From: Paraphoma chrysanthemicola
Lineage: Eukaryota; Ascomycota; Dothideomycetes; Pleosporales; Phaeosphaeriaceae
Assembly: GCA_020744225.1 (NCBI GenBank)
Contig: JAGMWG010000008.1
Coordinates: 434,001-498,000 of the forward strand
Reading direction: 5' to 3'
DNA: 64,000 nt
Both the position numbers and the translations under genes were made by a program. Below, piece by piece: positions 11,879 to 24,189 of this stretch. Position 1 is the stretch's first letter; each line of letters begins with the position of its first letter. Under the pieces are notes generated by a model, which worked only from the letters and a program-made list of their open reading frames with translations, ran no database searches and was not told the origin of the DNA.

Positions 11879-12387
11879 GATGGGCGAGTTTACGATTCTT
11901 ACGATCATTTATATTATTATACCAAGGGAAAGACTTGAGCTGGCGTTGCATTTGTAGTCAACGATCGTGCTGGAATTTTGCATCATTGTATGGCGTTCTT
12001 GATTGGGAGTTAGACAGCCCAATTGCATCAAGAGGAAATAGGAAGATTGTTGGATATATATATCCGTGTCAGGTAGATATGTTTTTGGTCTACATAGCAT
12101 TGCAGAGTCGGCCGTCAATCGGACGCGGTCGCTACTCGTTCAAAACAGCATTACTTTGTTTTGACCATCACGTGCTCGGATAATAAATGAAACGCTCGAT
12201 GTGACTGCCCTGGAAGTGAAGATGGGTGGACGTTGCCTGCCTTGCTCGTATGTACGGATGCGAACAGATTCACGACAATCATTTGCAGCATTCGCGAATG
12301 AATCAGAACGCCAATGATCACAGTCAATACCCTCTTTCGCCCAACAAGCACCATTAACTTCATTGGAGATCGTTCTTACATCACCCT
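11879..12387. other. Convergent 3' region
   Basis: This stretch lies between the stop codons of the ADAM gene and the convergent membrane-protein gene. It is AT-richer than the genes, with TATATATAT near 12053-12062, consistent with 3' UTRs. No gene is seen. Confidence 0.55.
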
Positions 12388-13794
12388 TCATAGTCCACTG
12401 ACACAGCTCTCCAATACTACTCTACCTCTTCCGCCTGCCTCATCCTGCTTTACCAACTCGGGGCTAACCACAACGCCTCTCGATCCCACACCATCCCACC
12501 TGAAATCATACTCGCTTGGCTGGCCAAAGAGCCAGACCCGCAGCTCCAACGCCCCGGAGATGGTTCGTGTGAGATCGTCCTCTTTTTCCTGGTCGTCACA
12601 TCCAGGGTTCGCCCACGGAAAGAAGGTCAGGCTGAAGTGCTCAGCTGCTTCGCGAATTTCGGACTGGAAGGACCAAGAGCGGCGGGGAGCCGTGGGAGAA
12701 TTGCATTCAGATGTGTAGAGGAGGACCGAGAGGCGACGGTGGATGGTAGATGCAGTTTGTAGATTGGGATCTATAGTTTTCTTAGTTAGGGAGAGAAAGT
12801 TGATATGCGATTTGACAGAAGACGTACTCGTTGGAAAACTACGTGGGCGTGAATATCCGAGTTCATCGGGGAACAAGGTCTCTCCGTCATCTCCCTTCTT
12901 AGGCCCCGTGATACCTAGGACGTATGTCATGAGAGCGTGCTTAAGGGCGGTTGTAGGAGATGAGCTGTGTTGCAGCAGTTCCGCCATGTTGATATCCTTG
13001 GCTCCAAACCGAGCGAGCTCAGGTTCCATGCTCGGGGTTATGCTCGCATGTACGTCCCGATAATATGTATCGATGTGGCAGTGAATTTGCTTGAAGAGTG
13101 CTGCGACTCGGTTCTGGACCTCATTTTCGTGCGCGGCTAGTGGAAGAATGCTAGCAAGCACATCTGGAGGCTGCTGAACAGCTGCAGGAGCTGGGTTTCG
13201 GACGGCTACTGGCGCTGAAAGAGGCGTTTGCGAGACCTGCACATAAGGGCTGTTTCTTCCTGCACTCTTTTGCACTGTGACAAGCTCGGGAGAAGAGTCG
13301 GAATAATTGTTGAAATTGACGGCACCATCACGAGGCTTGCTGCGACGTTTGAAGAAGATGAATGCTGCTGCAAAAGCGAGAGCTGCGCCAACGATAATGC
13401 TGCGGTATCTTGTAAGCCGTGTCCCATGAGTATTCAGATCGAATACATCAAACACTCACCATGCAATGGCTACGCCCGCTACAGCACCGCCACTCAGACC
13501 TCCGCCGCCTCCTTTCGAAGATGTTGCTGTCTCTTGCGCGCTTGTGATCGCCGCTGAAGTTGATCCAGTTTGCGACAGCGTAAAGCTGGGGTGCTGTGTC
13601 CTCTCTGGCCCAGTACTTGTCACAATTGGATCTACTTGAGTCAAGCTCGCAGAGGAAGCCGGAAAAACCTGGTCTTCGCTTTTAGTCGCTGCAGGTGATT
13701 GGATAGGTGCATTTGAGACGGGACAAATGCTATCGGTACATTGTTCCGTTTGTGGAGGGCGTGGAAGAGAGACTTGGCGCTCAATAAGTTCCAT
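12388..13794 (-). CDS. Single-pass membrane protein of unknown function
   Basis: I do not recognise a named family. Three exons (13460-13794, 12828-13399, 12770-12388) give 429 residues. The first about 100 residues are rich in Ser, Thr, Pro and Gln. A glycine run (about 95-103) leads into a transmembrane helix at about 107-130, followed by the basic stop-transfer KRRSKPR. The cytoplasmic part of about 300 residues contains a helical stretch around NRVAALFKQIHCHIDTYY and a conserved-looking block near the C-terminus with EHFSLTFFPWANPG. No cleavable signal peptide is evident, so topology is uncertain. The second intron (12771-12827, 57 bases) has no in-frame stop, so retention would add 19 residues. 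Splicing is favoured by GTACGT, a CTAAC branch site and TAG. Such proteins are often wall or stress sensors, but that is speculation. Confidence 0.6.
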
Positions 13795-15920
13795 GTTCTA
13801 AGCCAGCGAAATTCAGGACGGGCAGAGCAGAAGCCGAAAGGAAGAGAAGAGAGCAAAAGCGTAGAAAGCGCGGGGTTTACACCACATTAACAGCTGAAGC
13901 ACACGTTCAGGCATCCCAAGACTCAGCCGCAAGCCCATGCATGCTTGTCGCATCCTTTCACAGACTCCGCCTCACAAGTCAGCGCAGCCTTACACATCAT
14001 TTCCATAATTCTCGCATGCGATTGCCCCGTCGTGCTTAGGCTGACTGTCGCACAGCATGTTGCCCAATGTCAGCTCGTTCTCGCCACGGTAGTGCTGATG
14101 CCCATGTACATTCATCGATGGTAATGATACGCGAAACACGAAGATGCGGAGATCATAGCGGACGCTAGCAAGGAAATTGGGGGCTAGTTCCCACTAGCGG
14201 CAGCCTTACGGGATCGCTTTCGCAGCACGCATGTCCAGTATAGGCCACGTACAAGGAACTTTTATTCCGATACTCGATGGTGAGGCATTTGAGATGCACT
14301 GGTAGAGTTATATATTTCAGCTACAATAATTTGATAATTACTGATGTTACCAAGCTGCCAAAATCGCTACCTAAAGTTGTGATTTTTAATTCCAGTTTGT
14401 TCTTTGTGCACTTCGAATTGCGAGCCTTTCGCATTGGTTACGTGAGAGATCTTTATCAAGTGTGTCATTGTGGATGCCCATATGACGAGTCTGTCAAGCC
14501 AAAACATCTGAGCCAGTGTCGACATTGAAAATCCTGCCCATCTTTCCGACACATTTACACATCCTCGAGAAATGCCCCCAGCCTTGGGAGAAAATCATTA
14601 AACGTATCTTGCACCCGAAGACACTGAAGATGACTTGGGTTGAGTGATACACCACACAAACATCAATATCAGTTGCTGGATCTTGTACTGGACAGCAGAA
14701 GGGTTCTAGCCTTACCAGGGATCTCCATTGCGGTCTCAAGCAAAGATTGGCCAACTCAATGTTCTATGACTGCCTTCAAACCGTTACTCCATTCCATTTC
14801 GCGCACGACCATTGGGCTGCCGACTGATTTACTCATCTCCACATGAGGCGCCACTTTTCATCGAAGCTGCGACTTGAGAACTTTCATGTGTCTTCGTCGT
14901 GGTTTGCTGCTGGATTTAAGCCCTCCCCTCAAGCACACAATCGGTGCTCTTGCCTGTGATCGCAATTTCGCCTGGTCATGTGCTAGATGAGCACCATTGG
15001 CGGGCGATTGGACGTCACTCGCGCAGAGCAGCGATTGAGTAGCAGTGTCAATGAAGTCACGGCGCATATAATTATCATTGACCAGATCGTCCCCATAGTA
15101 TTCCACGGAGTTCCGCACGGGGTATCTGGATTACACTTCTCTAGCATATTGACGCAAGTGGTGCGAGAGCCGATTAGCCGCAATACTTTTGCTCGCTCGT
15201 ACTGCTCGATCGTGAGCTTGGTTCGACGTCCCCGTGGCAAGGAATAGCTGCAAGTGGTGCCAGATCGTTAACACCTCGCACAAGTAGTCTAGGGCAGACC
15301 TTAGCCTGTTCCATTCTTGATGCCATAAAGAATGGACCGTGCAGCCCGAAGACCAAGTGACTCACGCACCAGACTGCACAGGCTACCCTGCAATATACCG
15401 ATACACATTGGCTGGCCGAACGCCGAGGACTAGGCAGATCGGTTATTGCGTGAGCCTTCACGCCTCGGACGAGGCAGCCTTGAAGAAAGTGCACTTTGGT
15501 TCGAGAACCTTCTGATCAAAGCGACTAGACGGCGAGGCGACACAGACTGTGGACGGACTGCAGAACATCGAGACAATAGATCAGACACGGCATCAATAAT
15601 ATTCCGCTCTGCCTTTTTGGAGTTGCCTTGCCAAAAATAACGCAATGGAAGCCACTGGGGACCCAGTTGCTTCGACGAGATCAAGGGAACCAAGTCTACA
15701 CTGCAAGACGACTTGCACTTGGAAGAGCACGATTAGGTCCAGAGTACCAAAAGATGGGCAAAAAATGCCTGCAATGTAATTCTGGATTTGGCGCCAAGCT
15801 AATCAACAAGGGTTTGAAGGCCGCGGTGTACAACAACGGGTACGATTCAAAGGCTGGCCTTATGACACCTTCCATGACAATCATTGATTCCCGCAGCGTC
15901 CAGGGTTCTGCTTGGAGGGT
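13795..15920. other. Gene-poor stretch, short frames only
   Basis: Two kilobases hold no gene I can support. The minus strand has an 85-codon frame (14983-15240) with a basic, helix-like start and an overlapping 86-codon frame (14858-15118). These could be parts of a decayed DNA-binding protein, but neither matches a family clearly. Short AT-rich patches occur near 14300-14400. Confidence 0.4.
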
Positions 15921-16819
15921 TCAAACTTCGAATACCATGCCGTTGGCGAGTCTTAAGCGCCCACTAACAGACGTCCAGCTCCAGTCCTGTCCCGAGTCAT
16001 TGAGAATATTGCACTTCTCATCCACAGCTACTTCCTCCAGCACACCATCACTTAGGAAGTCCTCAATGGTAGAGGAAAGCTGGAACTGAGTCCCATAACC
16101 CGGCTGTCCAAACCAAGATGCCACTGGCCCTGCAAGAACAACTAGTGACTTGTTCACTTGGTAAATGTGGTAATTGTGCGGTACTTGTGATCTGTTCCCA
16201 GCGGCATGGTTGAGATTAGCAGGAGGTAGTGCGCGCTGGTTGTACGGACTTCCAGCAGGTGCGACGAAGGTACCTTGGACACCGCCAAATCGATCAACCA
16301 AGGTGCCCGGCTTCAGTGTCAGACGACCGCGAATGGGTTCGCCCGCAGTGTTGTTCGCGAAGCCATCCGCATAGGGGTAGAAGAACCATCCTTGCCGACC
16401 AGGCGGGGCGTAATTTATCCAAGCGGATAGGAACTCCCCCGGACAGAGGCCGCCAAAGCGACTGTAGTTGGATGAGCCTTCTACAACTGATGATATAGGA
16501 AGGCAAGACGGAAGATTTGTTGGCCCAAGACGAGCATCGCCGCACACATAGGTTGAATCATTCGAATCCACTGTCCCAGAGCAGAAGTCCTGGTCGCACC
16601 GTTGACGATTCAGCAAATCGATCTGTACAACAGTCAGAGCTATGAGTATGATATTTTGCTTGGACTTACGTCTAACTCCGCTTTCCATGACTGTGTATAG
16701 GTATTTCTCCTGTATTCGATGTCCCAGCTTCCCTCATGATCCGGATATGGCAGATCAACAGGGGCAGCGAAACATTGCTGTATAGCAAAGAAACTGATCG
16801 TATAAAGGAACAGCATCAT
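15921..16819 (-). CDS. Secreted TNT-domain NAD glycohydrolase
   Basis: The product is a predicted secreted protein of 283 residues. Exon 1 (16670-16819) encodes a signal peptide of about 19 residues ending in CFAAP; exon 2 is 15921-16622. The C-terminal half is a TNT (tuberculosis necrotizing toxin-like) domain, the fold used by fungal surface NADases that split NAD to nicotinamide and ADP-ribose. Hallmarks are YPYADGF at 132-138, LVDRFG at 158-163, the YHIYQV strand at 201-206, and the glutamine in GYGTQFQL at about 229, equivalent to the catalytic Gln of the family. Eight cysteines outside that core suggest disulfides. The N-terminal LCPGEFLSAWINY segment matches the fungal NADase extension. 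Several NxS/T sites fit secretion. I see no immunity-protein partner, but export would remove the need for one. Confidence 0.85.
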
Positions 16820-17231
16820 AACCGTTGCCTTAGGTAGAGGGCTGTATACATAGACAAAAATTTGAAAGCTGCAACAGAAGCGTATTCATATAGTTTTGCA
16901 GATGTGTCCGAGTCGCTTGTAGGGAAGCCAGATACTGGGACTTTCGTCGCACACAGCCATTTCGCCGGTCGCACCAATGCGAGGAGTAACTTGTCCCGTG
17001 TGAGCTTGACCCATACGAGTCGAGATCTCTGCGGTTCCAATCTTTCCGGACTCTTCTTGTATTGCAGAGATGGACATCGATCTCAATCACCGTGTCTGTG
17101 CAGGTGTGCTAGGACGAGTACAGCAACGCCACCGACTCAACAAGAACTGGTACTCTGGGTGGTCGTACGGGCAGTGAGCGTACAACAAACACAGGGTTAG
17201 GAGGCCTTTACACCATAACGAGAAATGTATA
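16820..17231. other. Intergenic region upstream of the NADase gene
   Basis: These 412 bases contain the NADase promoter and the 3' flank of the Rpr2 gene, both on the minus strand. No gene or distinct motif is seen. Confidence 0.5.
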
Positions 17232-17798
17232 TCAACCTCGACCAGTGGTCGAATCGATGTCTGTGCTAGCTTGGGGCGCAGAATCCGACGGCGAGGAGCT
17301 GCTCGATCCCATCACCAAGGTCTGTGCTTTCACAGCGGCTTTGCGATATTTTTTCTTGGGTTGCTTCTTTGCTCCAACAGGAAACTTCTTTTTACCACCA
17401 CAAATGCGGCACTTGATGACCAGAACGTCAGCCCATGGCTTTGCGGCTCCTCTGCTCATATTCTCGATCGCCTGTGTCGCTGTGCTACCTGGCACAAGGA
17501 CAGTGTTGCAAGCCTTGCATATGGTGCGTTTGAGATCCACGGAGAGCCGAAGTTGTGCTTTGCGCGAGACTTGTTGGAGGTCCACGCCAAGTTGCAGGGC
17601 GAGGGGCGAATGGTGCGGGAGTTGCAGCGCGGAAGACTGCGGGGACAAATCGCTATGCCCAATCCTTCCCGATGCTTCACGTATGGTTGGTGCTGTTTGT
17701 AGAGTGAGGTATGTGGCGGCCTGATACAGAAATGTTGTTCTGGCGTGCAAATGTTTGCTCGGGACGCCTTTGGACTTTGGGGCCTTGACTTTGCTCAT
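17232..17798 (-). CDS. RPR2: RNase P/MRP protein subunit Rpr2/Rpp21 family
   Basis: The predicted 188-residue protein belongs to the Rpr2/Snm1/Rpp21 family, a protein subunit of nuclear RNase P (tRNA 5' processing) or RNase MRP. The N-terminal MSKVKAPKSKGVPSKHLHAR block followed by a helix (TTFLYQAATYL) is the family signature. The zinc ribbon is visible as CKAC and, about 45 residues later, CRICGG. The C-terminus is a lysine-rich then serine-rich tail. I start at the internal Met at 17798 because the conserved block begins there; an upstream in-frame ATG at 17855 would add 19 unlike residues. There is no intron. The gene is head-to-head with SUB2, with 430 bases between start codons. Assignment to Rpr2 rather than Snm1 is not certain. 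Confidence 0.85.
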   Translation of the reverse strand: MSKVKAPKSKGVPSKHLHARTTFLYQAATYLTLQTAPTIREASGRIGHSDLSPQSSALQLPHHSPLALQLGVDLQQVSRKAQLRLSVDLKRTICKACNTVLVPGSTATQAIENMSRGAAKPWADVLVIKCRICGGKKKFPVGAKKQPKKKYRKAAVKAQTLVMGSSSSSPSDSAPQASTDIDSTTGRG

Positions 17799-18228
17799 GA
17801 TGCTGGCTTGAACGAAGCTATTCGAGATGCAGGTGGCTACCTTTCTCTGAGACAAAGAGGCAAAACTTTGGTGGCTTCACGAAGCATTCAACCCCATCAT
17901 ATTCAGGAACGGTGCACGGAGCTAGCGCACTTTTGGCTAGACGGTCTTGGCTGAGCGCAGGCCGCTTTTTGCCTCGACCTTAGAAGCTGCGCTGCGCCCT
18001 CACCTCGACCTCTACACCCCACTACCACACCCGTGACACAGCAGCAGCACGTCGCGACCTTCTTTGCACCAGCAGAGAAATCTCTACTAATACCCTTCTT
18101 TGTGTAGACTTCAGTCTCAGCTCTTACTTTTCGGCATCACGCCGACTGCGCCCGTTTGGCAGCTTACGCGCGACCCGCTTTCCGCCCTCACATCGTTTTA
18201 CGACCCTCCCACTCGACAACCCGCAACC
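17799..18228. promoter_or_regulatory. Shared divergent promoter region RPR2/SUB2
   Basis: These 430 bases separate two RNA-processing genes transcribed outward. The SUB2-proximal half is pyrimidine-rich on the plus strand (runs of CCTCGACCTC and CCACACCC), as is typical of strong fungal promoters. No TATA box is obvious. Confidence 0.5.
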
Positions 18229-20065
18229 ATGTCTCACGAGGAGGATCTCATCGATTACTCCGACGAGGAGATTGCGCCGACCGAGGCGCCCGCGAACGGC
18301 AACGCGGCGGCGGCCAAGAGCTCCCTTGCTGCGCCTGATGCCGCTGGCGAGAAGAAGGGCTCTTACGTCGGCATCCACTCGACTGGTTTCCGCGATTTCC
18401 TCCTAAAGGACGAGCTTGTTAGGGCCATCACCGACTGCGGCTTCGAGCATCCTTCTGAGGGTTAGTCTACTCATCCCCCCTCAGCCTTGCTCTACGTCCA
18501 AGCGTCCGTCCATCTGCGCAACAAGCGGGGTCTATTCAGCTGCCATGGCATCTTTGTAAGAGTAGAATTGGCGAGGGAACTGCCTCCTTCCGCCGCGCAT
18601 CACCTCCGAGACGAGATTTTGTATCTGAAAGCGGTCGCATTGGTTCTATACACCAACATGTCTTTCGGCTCTTGTTAGTTCATGGCAGTGGTTCTGGAGC
18701 ACGGTTGTCGTGGATACTATGTCCCTAAGGCATAGAGGAGGTGGTTACATGAGACTGCGGATAGAATGCTCGGATGACTCGCTCCGTTGGACCCCGACTT
18801 TGCAAGATGGACGGACGCTACCCTTTTGACGCTTTGTTTCGACCGCTTAAGAAGACCTTTCTGACATAAATTGTGCGCTACAGTCCAACAAGTTACGATC
18901 CCTCAGGCTATCCTTGGAAATGATGTCCTCTGTCAGGCCAAGTCAGGTCTCGGAAAGACCGCTGTCTTCGTTCTCGCCACCCTCCAACAGATGGACGAGA
19001 AGCCCGAGCCCGGCGTTGCCACGATCCTAGTCATGTGCCACACGCGCGAGTTGGCGTATCAGATCCGCAATGAGTACAACCGATTTGCCAAGTTCCTTCC
19101 TGATGTCCGCGTCGGAGTGTTCTATGGCGGCACGCCCGTTCAGAAGGATATCGAGCTACTGTCCAACAAGGAAACTCACCCTCACATCATCGTCGGCACG
19201 CCTGGTCGAATTAATGCGCTCGTCCGAGACAGGCATCTGCGCCTTGCCAACCTGAAGCACTTCGTCCTGGACGAGTGCGACAAGATGCTTGATCAGCCAG
19301 GTGAGTTGCGTACTGAAAATCCCTTTATACTTTCTAATAAACCTAGACATGCGCAACGATGTGCAGTCCATCTTCCGCGCGACCCCTGCCCATAAGCAGG
19401 TAATGATGTTCTCGGCCACTCTGTCCAAAGAGATTCGTAGCGTTTGCAAGAAATTCATGCAGAACCCTCTCGAGATCTACGTCGACGATGAGAAGAAGTT
19501 GACCTTGCATGGTCTGCAGCAATACTATGTCAAGCTTGACGAGCGCGAGAAGAACCGTAAATTGAATGACTTGCTGGACAATCTCGAGTTCAACCAGGTC
19601 ATCATCTTTGTGCGCTCGACTTTGCGTTGCACCGAGCTCGACAAGCTGCTTCGCGAATGCAACTTCCCCAGCACCGCGGTACATTCAGGCATTGGTCAAG
19701 AGGAGCGGTATGTTCGACTAGCGAGTTAACGACGAGGTTGATGCTAATCATGTCCCAGTATCAAGCGCTACAAGGAATTCAAGGAGTTTCAGACTCGTAT
19801 CTGCGTCTCAACGGACATCTTCGGTCGCGGCATCGACGTTGAGCGCATTAACGTGGCCATCAACTACGACATGCCCGACAAGGCGGATGCTTACCTCCAT
19901 CGTGTCGGCCGTGCTGGTCGTTTTGGTACTAAGGGCCTGAGTATTTCGTTCGTCAGCAGCCAGGATGACGAGACTGTGCTCAAGGCCATCGAAGAGCGCT
20001 TCGCCGCCGAAATTCCCGAATTCCCCGAGGGCGGTGTCGACTCATCTACCTATATGGACAACTAA
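18229..20065 (+). CDS. SUB2: DEAD-box RNA helicase Sub2/UAP56
   Basis: This ATP-dependent RNA helicase acts in spliceosome assembly and, with the TREX complex, in nuclear mRNA export. Exons 18229-18460, 18884-19300, 19347-19707 and 19759-20065 give 438 residues, matching the family. Motifs seen are the Q-motif region ([15 protein letters not shown]), Walker A AKSGLGKT at 96-103, PGR, DECD at 207-210, FSATL, FGRGID and [10 protein letters not shown]. The acidic N-terminus ([11 protein letters not shown]) is typical of Sub2. The first intron is 423 bases, roughly eight times longer than the other two (46 and 51), and interrupts the gene just after the Q motif. Retention would introduce stops quickly. 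Intron-based autoregulation is possible but is only an inference. Confidence 0.96.
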
Positions 20066-23000
20066 GGCCGCTGCTGTCAACCTCATGGTTTACGTCGGTC
20101 TCCTAAGTTGTGTTTGAGCGTTGACCCAGATTGAGGGTATTATGACCGCTTTGCGACGAAAAGTATGACCATGGCGCATGCGGTTTCGTTATTGGAAGGT
20201 CACTGTACTTTAGCCTGGATCTTTACCCCAGCAAGAATGAAACAGCCGAATGCTAGTCAAGTCTGGAGTCTTCAATAAGAACTCTCTGTGTCCCAATTCG
20301 TTGAAAACGTTCTACTGTGACCGTGTTTCTGTTCTTAGCTGGTATGTTTCTTTGCTAGTGGCTATACGACACATCGAGGTTTGTTAGGTTTTATAGTATG
20401 AGATTTTACAAGCGTCATTCGAATTCGAATACATGAGACCAGGATAATATTCAAGGTAAAGTTGGGCAGGCTAGGCTCTCCCTAATCTAGCGATACTATC
20501 GCATGTTTCAAGCATGCTGGAGTGGCATTTCGAACCAAGCGCCTCACTCACGTGCTCAGAGTTGCGAAGAATTCAACCGTCCCGTGGCAAACACAGGATG
20601 TTTGTCTTCATCCGCACCGTGTTACCAACACACGAAACTTGGAAGCATGCCTGTTGTGAGCTATATATGACGGGGCTTTAAGTAGATAGGTCTCTGCATA
20701 GATCAATCTCGCTTCGATGTCAGCATTGCGCGGCTCTACGAAGGTGTGAAGTCGGAAACGATGCTGAAGTGACTTGACAGGCTAGCGATCTGCCTTTCAA
20801 GGGACGCAAGTAGACGGAGAATAGGGAGAAGACGCTCGCGTCTTCGGAGCTCGAGTGTGCGGGTTCGTCCGCGGAGTGGATCTCTAGGTTCGATTGGTGA
20901 GCATCTAATGCTCCCAGAGAACCGCGAAGCAGTTATTGCTCTGGGTTTACCCGGCCAACGCGACCGTTGAGTACGATACGGGAACACACGCATCCGGTCA
21001 GCGTGGCCAGCAATTTCGATCCCACATCAGCCTTGCGATGGATATGGTATTCGAGCCATTGCACAATCATCTCACGGTCGTGTACAATTGTAATTTGGTG
21101 CATTCGGCCCGTCTATGGTACGATCCTATGTGCTGTCAAAAGTTTCGATACTTTTGTTTGGGAAATACAAGGCGACGGTGATGTGGGATCGACGCCGGTA
21201 GGCCACTGACGTTCGGCAGCCAGTCATTGCCGGGCCGCAGTAGCGCCACACGTCAGGAACAGGAATTGGGGGCTTCGCTTGAGTGGGCCTGGCGCTCCTT
21301 GCGCACGAGGCATGGACCTCAAGCGGTTAGCATAGATTTGGATACGAAAGAAAATGGGTCGCGATGCGTCCGGCTGGCTTGAGCCACTGGAAGCTTTGAG
21401 CAAAATGGAAACAAGGAAATGTCGATGATCTTCGATGAGTCGGTGAGCGCGCTGTTGGCGGCGTGGCGAATCTCGCCGCGGTCGCCTCTCCCGAAGAAAA
21501 TCTGCGGTCAAGATGTACAAGACGTGCAGAAATGTGCAGTGTTGCTATTCTGGTCAGAGGCGAAATATGCGTCTAAGAGGTCTCATCCCGATGCGGCGCG
21601 AAGACCGCATAGCCTGAGCGAGTGCTTTTGCTCAGACTCAAGAACCGCATTTCCCGATTCCCATGGTGCAAAACATCGTGTTCCATGGGACGTGTCGATA
21701 CACTGGTGCACGCGCCTGAAGAGCCATTGAAACACAACCCGAGCCTGCATCCCTGAACATAGACAAGACACGATATTGCAAACGCAGATCAGCGTATCTG
21801 GAGCGTTAAACGAAGGCTGACTTGATCGATACGGTAGAGCGGCGGTCTGAGACCCCGCCTGAAGAGCATGCAGCTGTCATTGATTTCAGGCGAGCCGTAA
21901 TGCATTGCGCTGTGGAAGTGAAAGGGTTCTTCTGGTCAGGGGCGCCGTTGCATTGTAGTTCGTGCCTGCCACGCCTGCACTAGGATGAGGCTAGTTCACA
22001 AAGGGTTGGAGGTTTCAGTCCGCTCAAGTCTTGGTATGTGAAGAATCAGTATTCATGCACGTGCGGGTGAGTAGCATGATCTCTTGAGACATGTGAGGTC
22101 GTGCGGGGGACTAAAGATGGTGCGGTGAAGTGTTACCAGGCGGCAGGGAGGCGGCGACGGTCAGATCTCGATCACTGTGGGCCCAGAGACGACGGCGCAA
22201 GAGCGTGTCTCTCGCTTGCAGAAGGGAAGACGCACAGCTGAGCACATGAAACAATATGTGCGTGTCGATATTCCGGAACCTCGCTGCAGCGGCGATTGTT
22301 GGCCATGGTAATAGTCAGATCTTGGCATGATTTCCCGCTTCAGTAGGATGCGATTGTGTGCATCAGCAAGCGCGCAGATCATGGCCGCTGCTGAACAGCA
22401 AGTGTCAAGAGGTGGTGGCGACAATGCCACTCGAGACGCTAGGTGGCAGAGTGGTAGTAGGCCTGGCAGATGTATAGCTGCGACAGCGCAGCGCCGTGGT
22501 ACATGTCGTGCTCATAAATGAAGGCGGTAGATAGCCTGATGCAATTGTCTCATATTGCTAGCGGGCAGACGGCGGTTCGGATGCGGCATGCGCTCGAGCC
22601 GTGCAGCGTCGTCCTGGCACGATTCGCTGGCAAAGTTCCCGGTGCGGAACGCCCGTCGCTGCAGTGGACTCGCAACCGCAAAAGGAGGCAGGGGAGCAAC
22701 GCGGTCAAGTACGAGTACGACTCGCAGAACAAAATCGTTATCGGCGGGGCGGTGGTTGCGGGCAGGCAATGCTGGGCAGGTACCGGGGCACGAAATTAAA
22801 CATGGCCTTATGCCGGCCAGGAACACCCCTTTTGGAGGATTTTCAGGCTGCCGTTGGGAACTTGTCCAAGGTCCCAGGATGCGGGCTGACAGCGGTTGCA
22901 CGGATAGCGTTGAAGGGCTTGGCGGTGGATACGCGAACGTCGACGTCAGACGCGTGGAGTGGAGCGGCCGTGGCTGCTGCGTTAATTGGCCGCTAGCAGA

Positions 23001-24189
23001 CTGTTGGGTTCGCGCTCACGCTGTTCTCGCGCAGCCGGCGATGCACTCAGGAGAGACGAGTGCGGAGAATCGCACTTAGGGCCTGAGGGCCTGAGGGGAG
23101 CGAGAAGGCGTGCGGCAACAGCCGCCTCATGTGCATCGCCAGCACTTCATTGACGCCCGCGCTGTCCAGCAACGCAATGCAATGCAATTCTCGTCAAAGG
23201 CGACGCCTCAGATCTGCTCGCTGCATGTGGGTCGGCCGGCCGAAAACTGCTGCGGATCTTCAACAAGGTCGGAGTGCCGCGCGCGCGCAGGCCCTGCGAG
23301 CGCGATGTATTTTCATCGGCCCAGTCCCGCGCTAGGTGTGCGTGTCGGCGAAGAAGTGGAAGGCCTCTTGAGTCTGGAGTCTCGAGTCTCGACGCGACTG
23401 CGCCTGCGCCGACGTGATGCTGCCAGCGACGTGCCCTCTTGCGCGTGCTTGTGCCAGACGCACTGCTACAGTGCTGAGCTGTCACAGCCACAGACAGCCA
23501 GCCCGGCGCACACATAGACGTCTACCAAAAAGCAATGACGAACATGGACCACGCACGGCCCCGTCCCATACTGCACCGTGTAATGACACTCATCAGCGAC
23601 GGGTCTGGCGTCTGGCAGCGATAAGTGCAGGCCTGTGCCCAATGCACTCTAGCGGCGCTCCCGGCGAGTTGAGGACGGGATATCAAGCAAGCTCTGGCGT
23701 GCGGTGCAGCGCACACCCTCGTCGCCAGTGTGCTCCCTCTCCGCCGCCTCTGCTTCGTCCACCCTCACCTAATCCGCTGCCCTCTCCTGCTTCCCAGCCT
23801 GCATTCCCCTCGCGCTGCCAGCGTCCGCTCGCTATTGATCCCGCCTCTGTCGTGGAACCTGCACCCAGCTGGTGCGTTCCTGCCCGCGCGCACGCCCACT
23901 CGTCGTCGCAGCTTCCCGCACTCCGCCTCTGCGACCATCACGACTTCGAGCTGCGCCTTCTTTCCCACCCGTGCCTCTCACTACTACATTGGTTCCATGT
24001 CGCCCAAGTGAACCCTCTGCCGGTCCCGCACGCTCGTTTCCGTCCATCTTAATCGATAATTCACGCCTGCTGCCACTTGCCGGGCAGTCGCGTCCGCTTG
24101 TAGCGCGGCACCAATCGCCAACTTTTTGGCTCGTCATCTCCGCCGGCCTCTCCTCACCTCCACCGACAACACACTGAACAGCCCCCGCC
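20066..24189. other. 4.1 kb intergenic region, no supported gene
   Basis: This is the largest gap in the window. Reading frames of 80-212 codons occur, but none shows a domain, a plausible N-terminus or consistent codon use, and several overlap on both strands. The segment 23740-24180 is strongly C/T-rich on the plus strand. It probably forms the promoter and long 5' leader of the ketopantoate-reductase-like gene, which explains the proline/serine-rich spurious frame there. A noncoding RNA gene or fast-evolving small genes cannot be excluded. Confidence 0.5.

Noticed and set aside
14983..15240. Possible helix-turn-helix transposase fragment on the minus strand
   Set aside because: The basic start looks like a DNA-binding helix, but the frame soon turns unlike any transposase, and no terminal repeats flank it.
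15921..17798. NADase and Rpr2 as a functional pair such as toxin and target or immunity
   Set aside because: They are merely adjacent; the NADase is secreted and Rpr2 is a nuclear RNA-processing subunit, so no link is supported.
17799..17855. Upstream start for the Rpr2 protein
   Set aside because: The added 19 residues do not resemble the family, whose conserved block begins at the internal methionine.
22432..22500. tRNA-like stretch with GGTGGCAGAGTGGT
   Set aside because: It resembles a D arm only; no T arm with GGTTCGA and no pairing acceptor stem follow.
23414..24052. Plus-strand 212-codon Pro/Ser/Arg-rich frame
   Set aside because: The sequence is pyrimidine-rich promoter/leader DNA; frames on both strands are open and none has a domain or consistent codon use.
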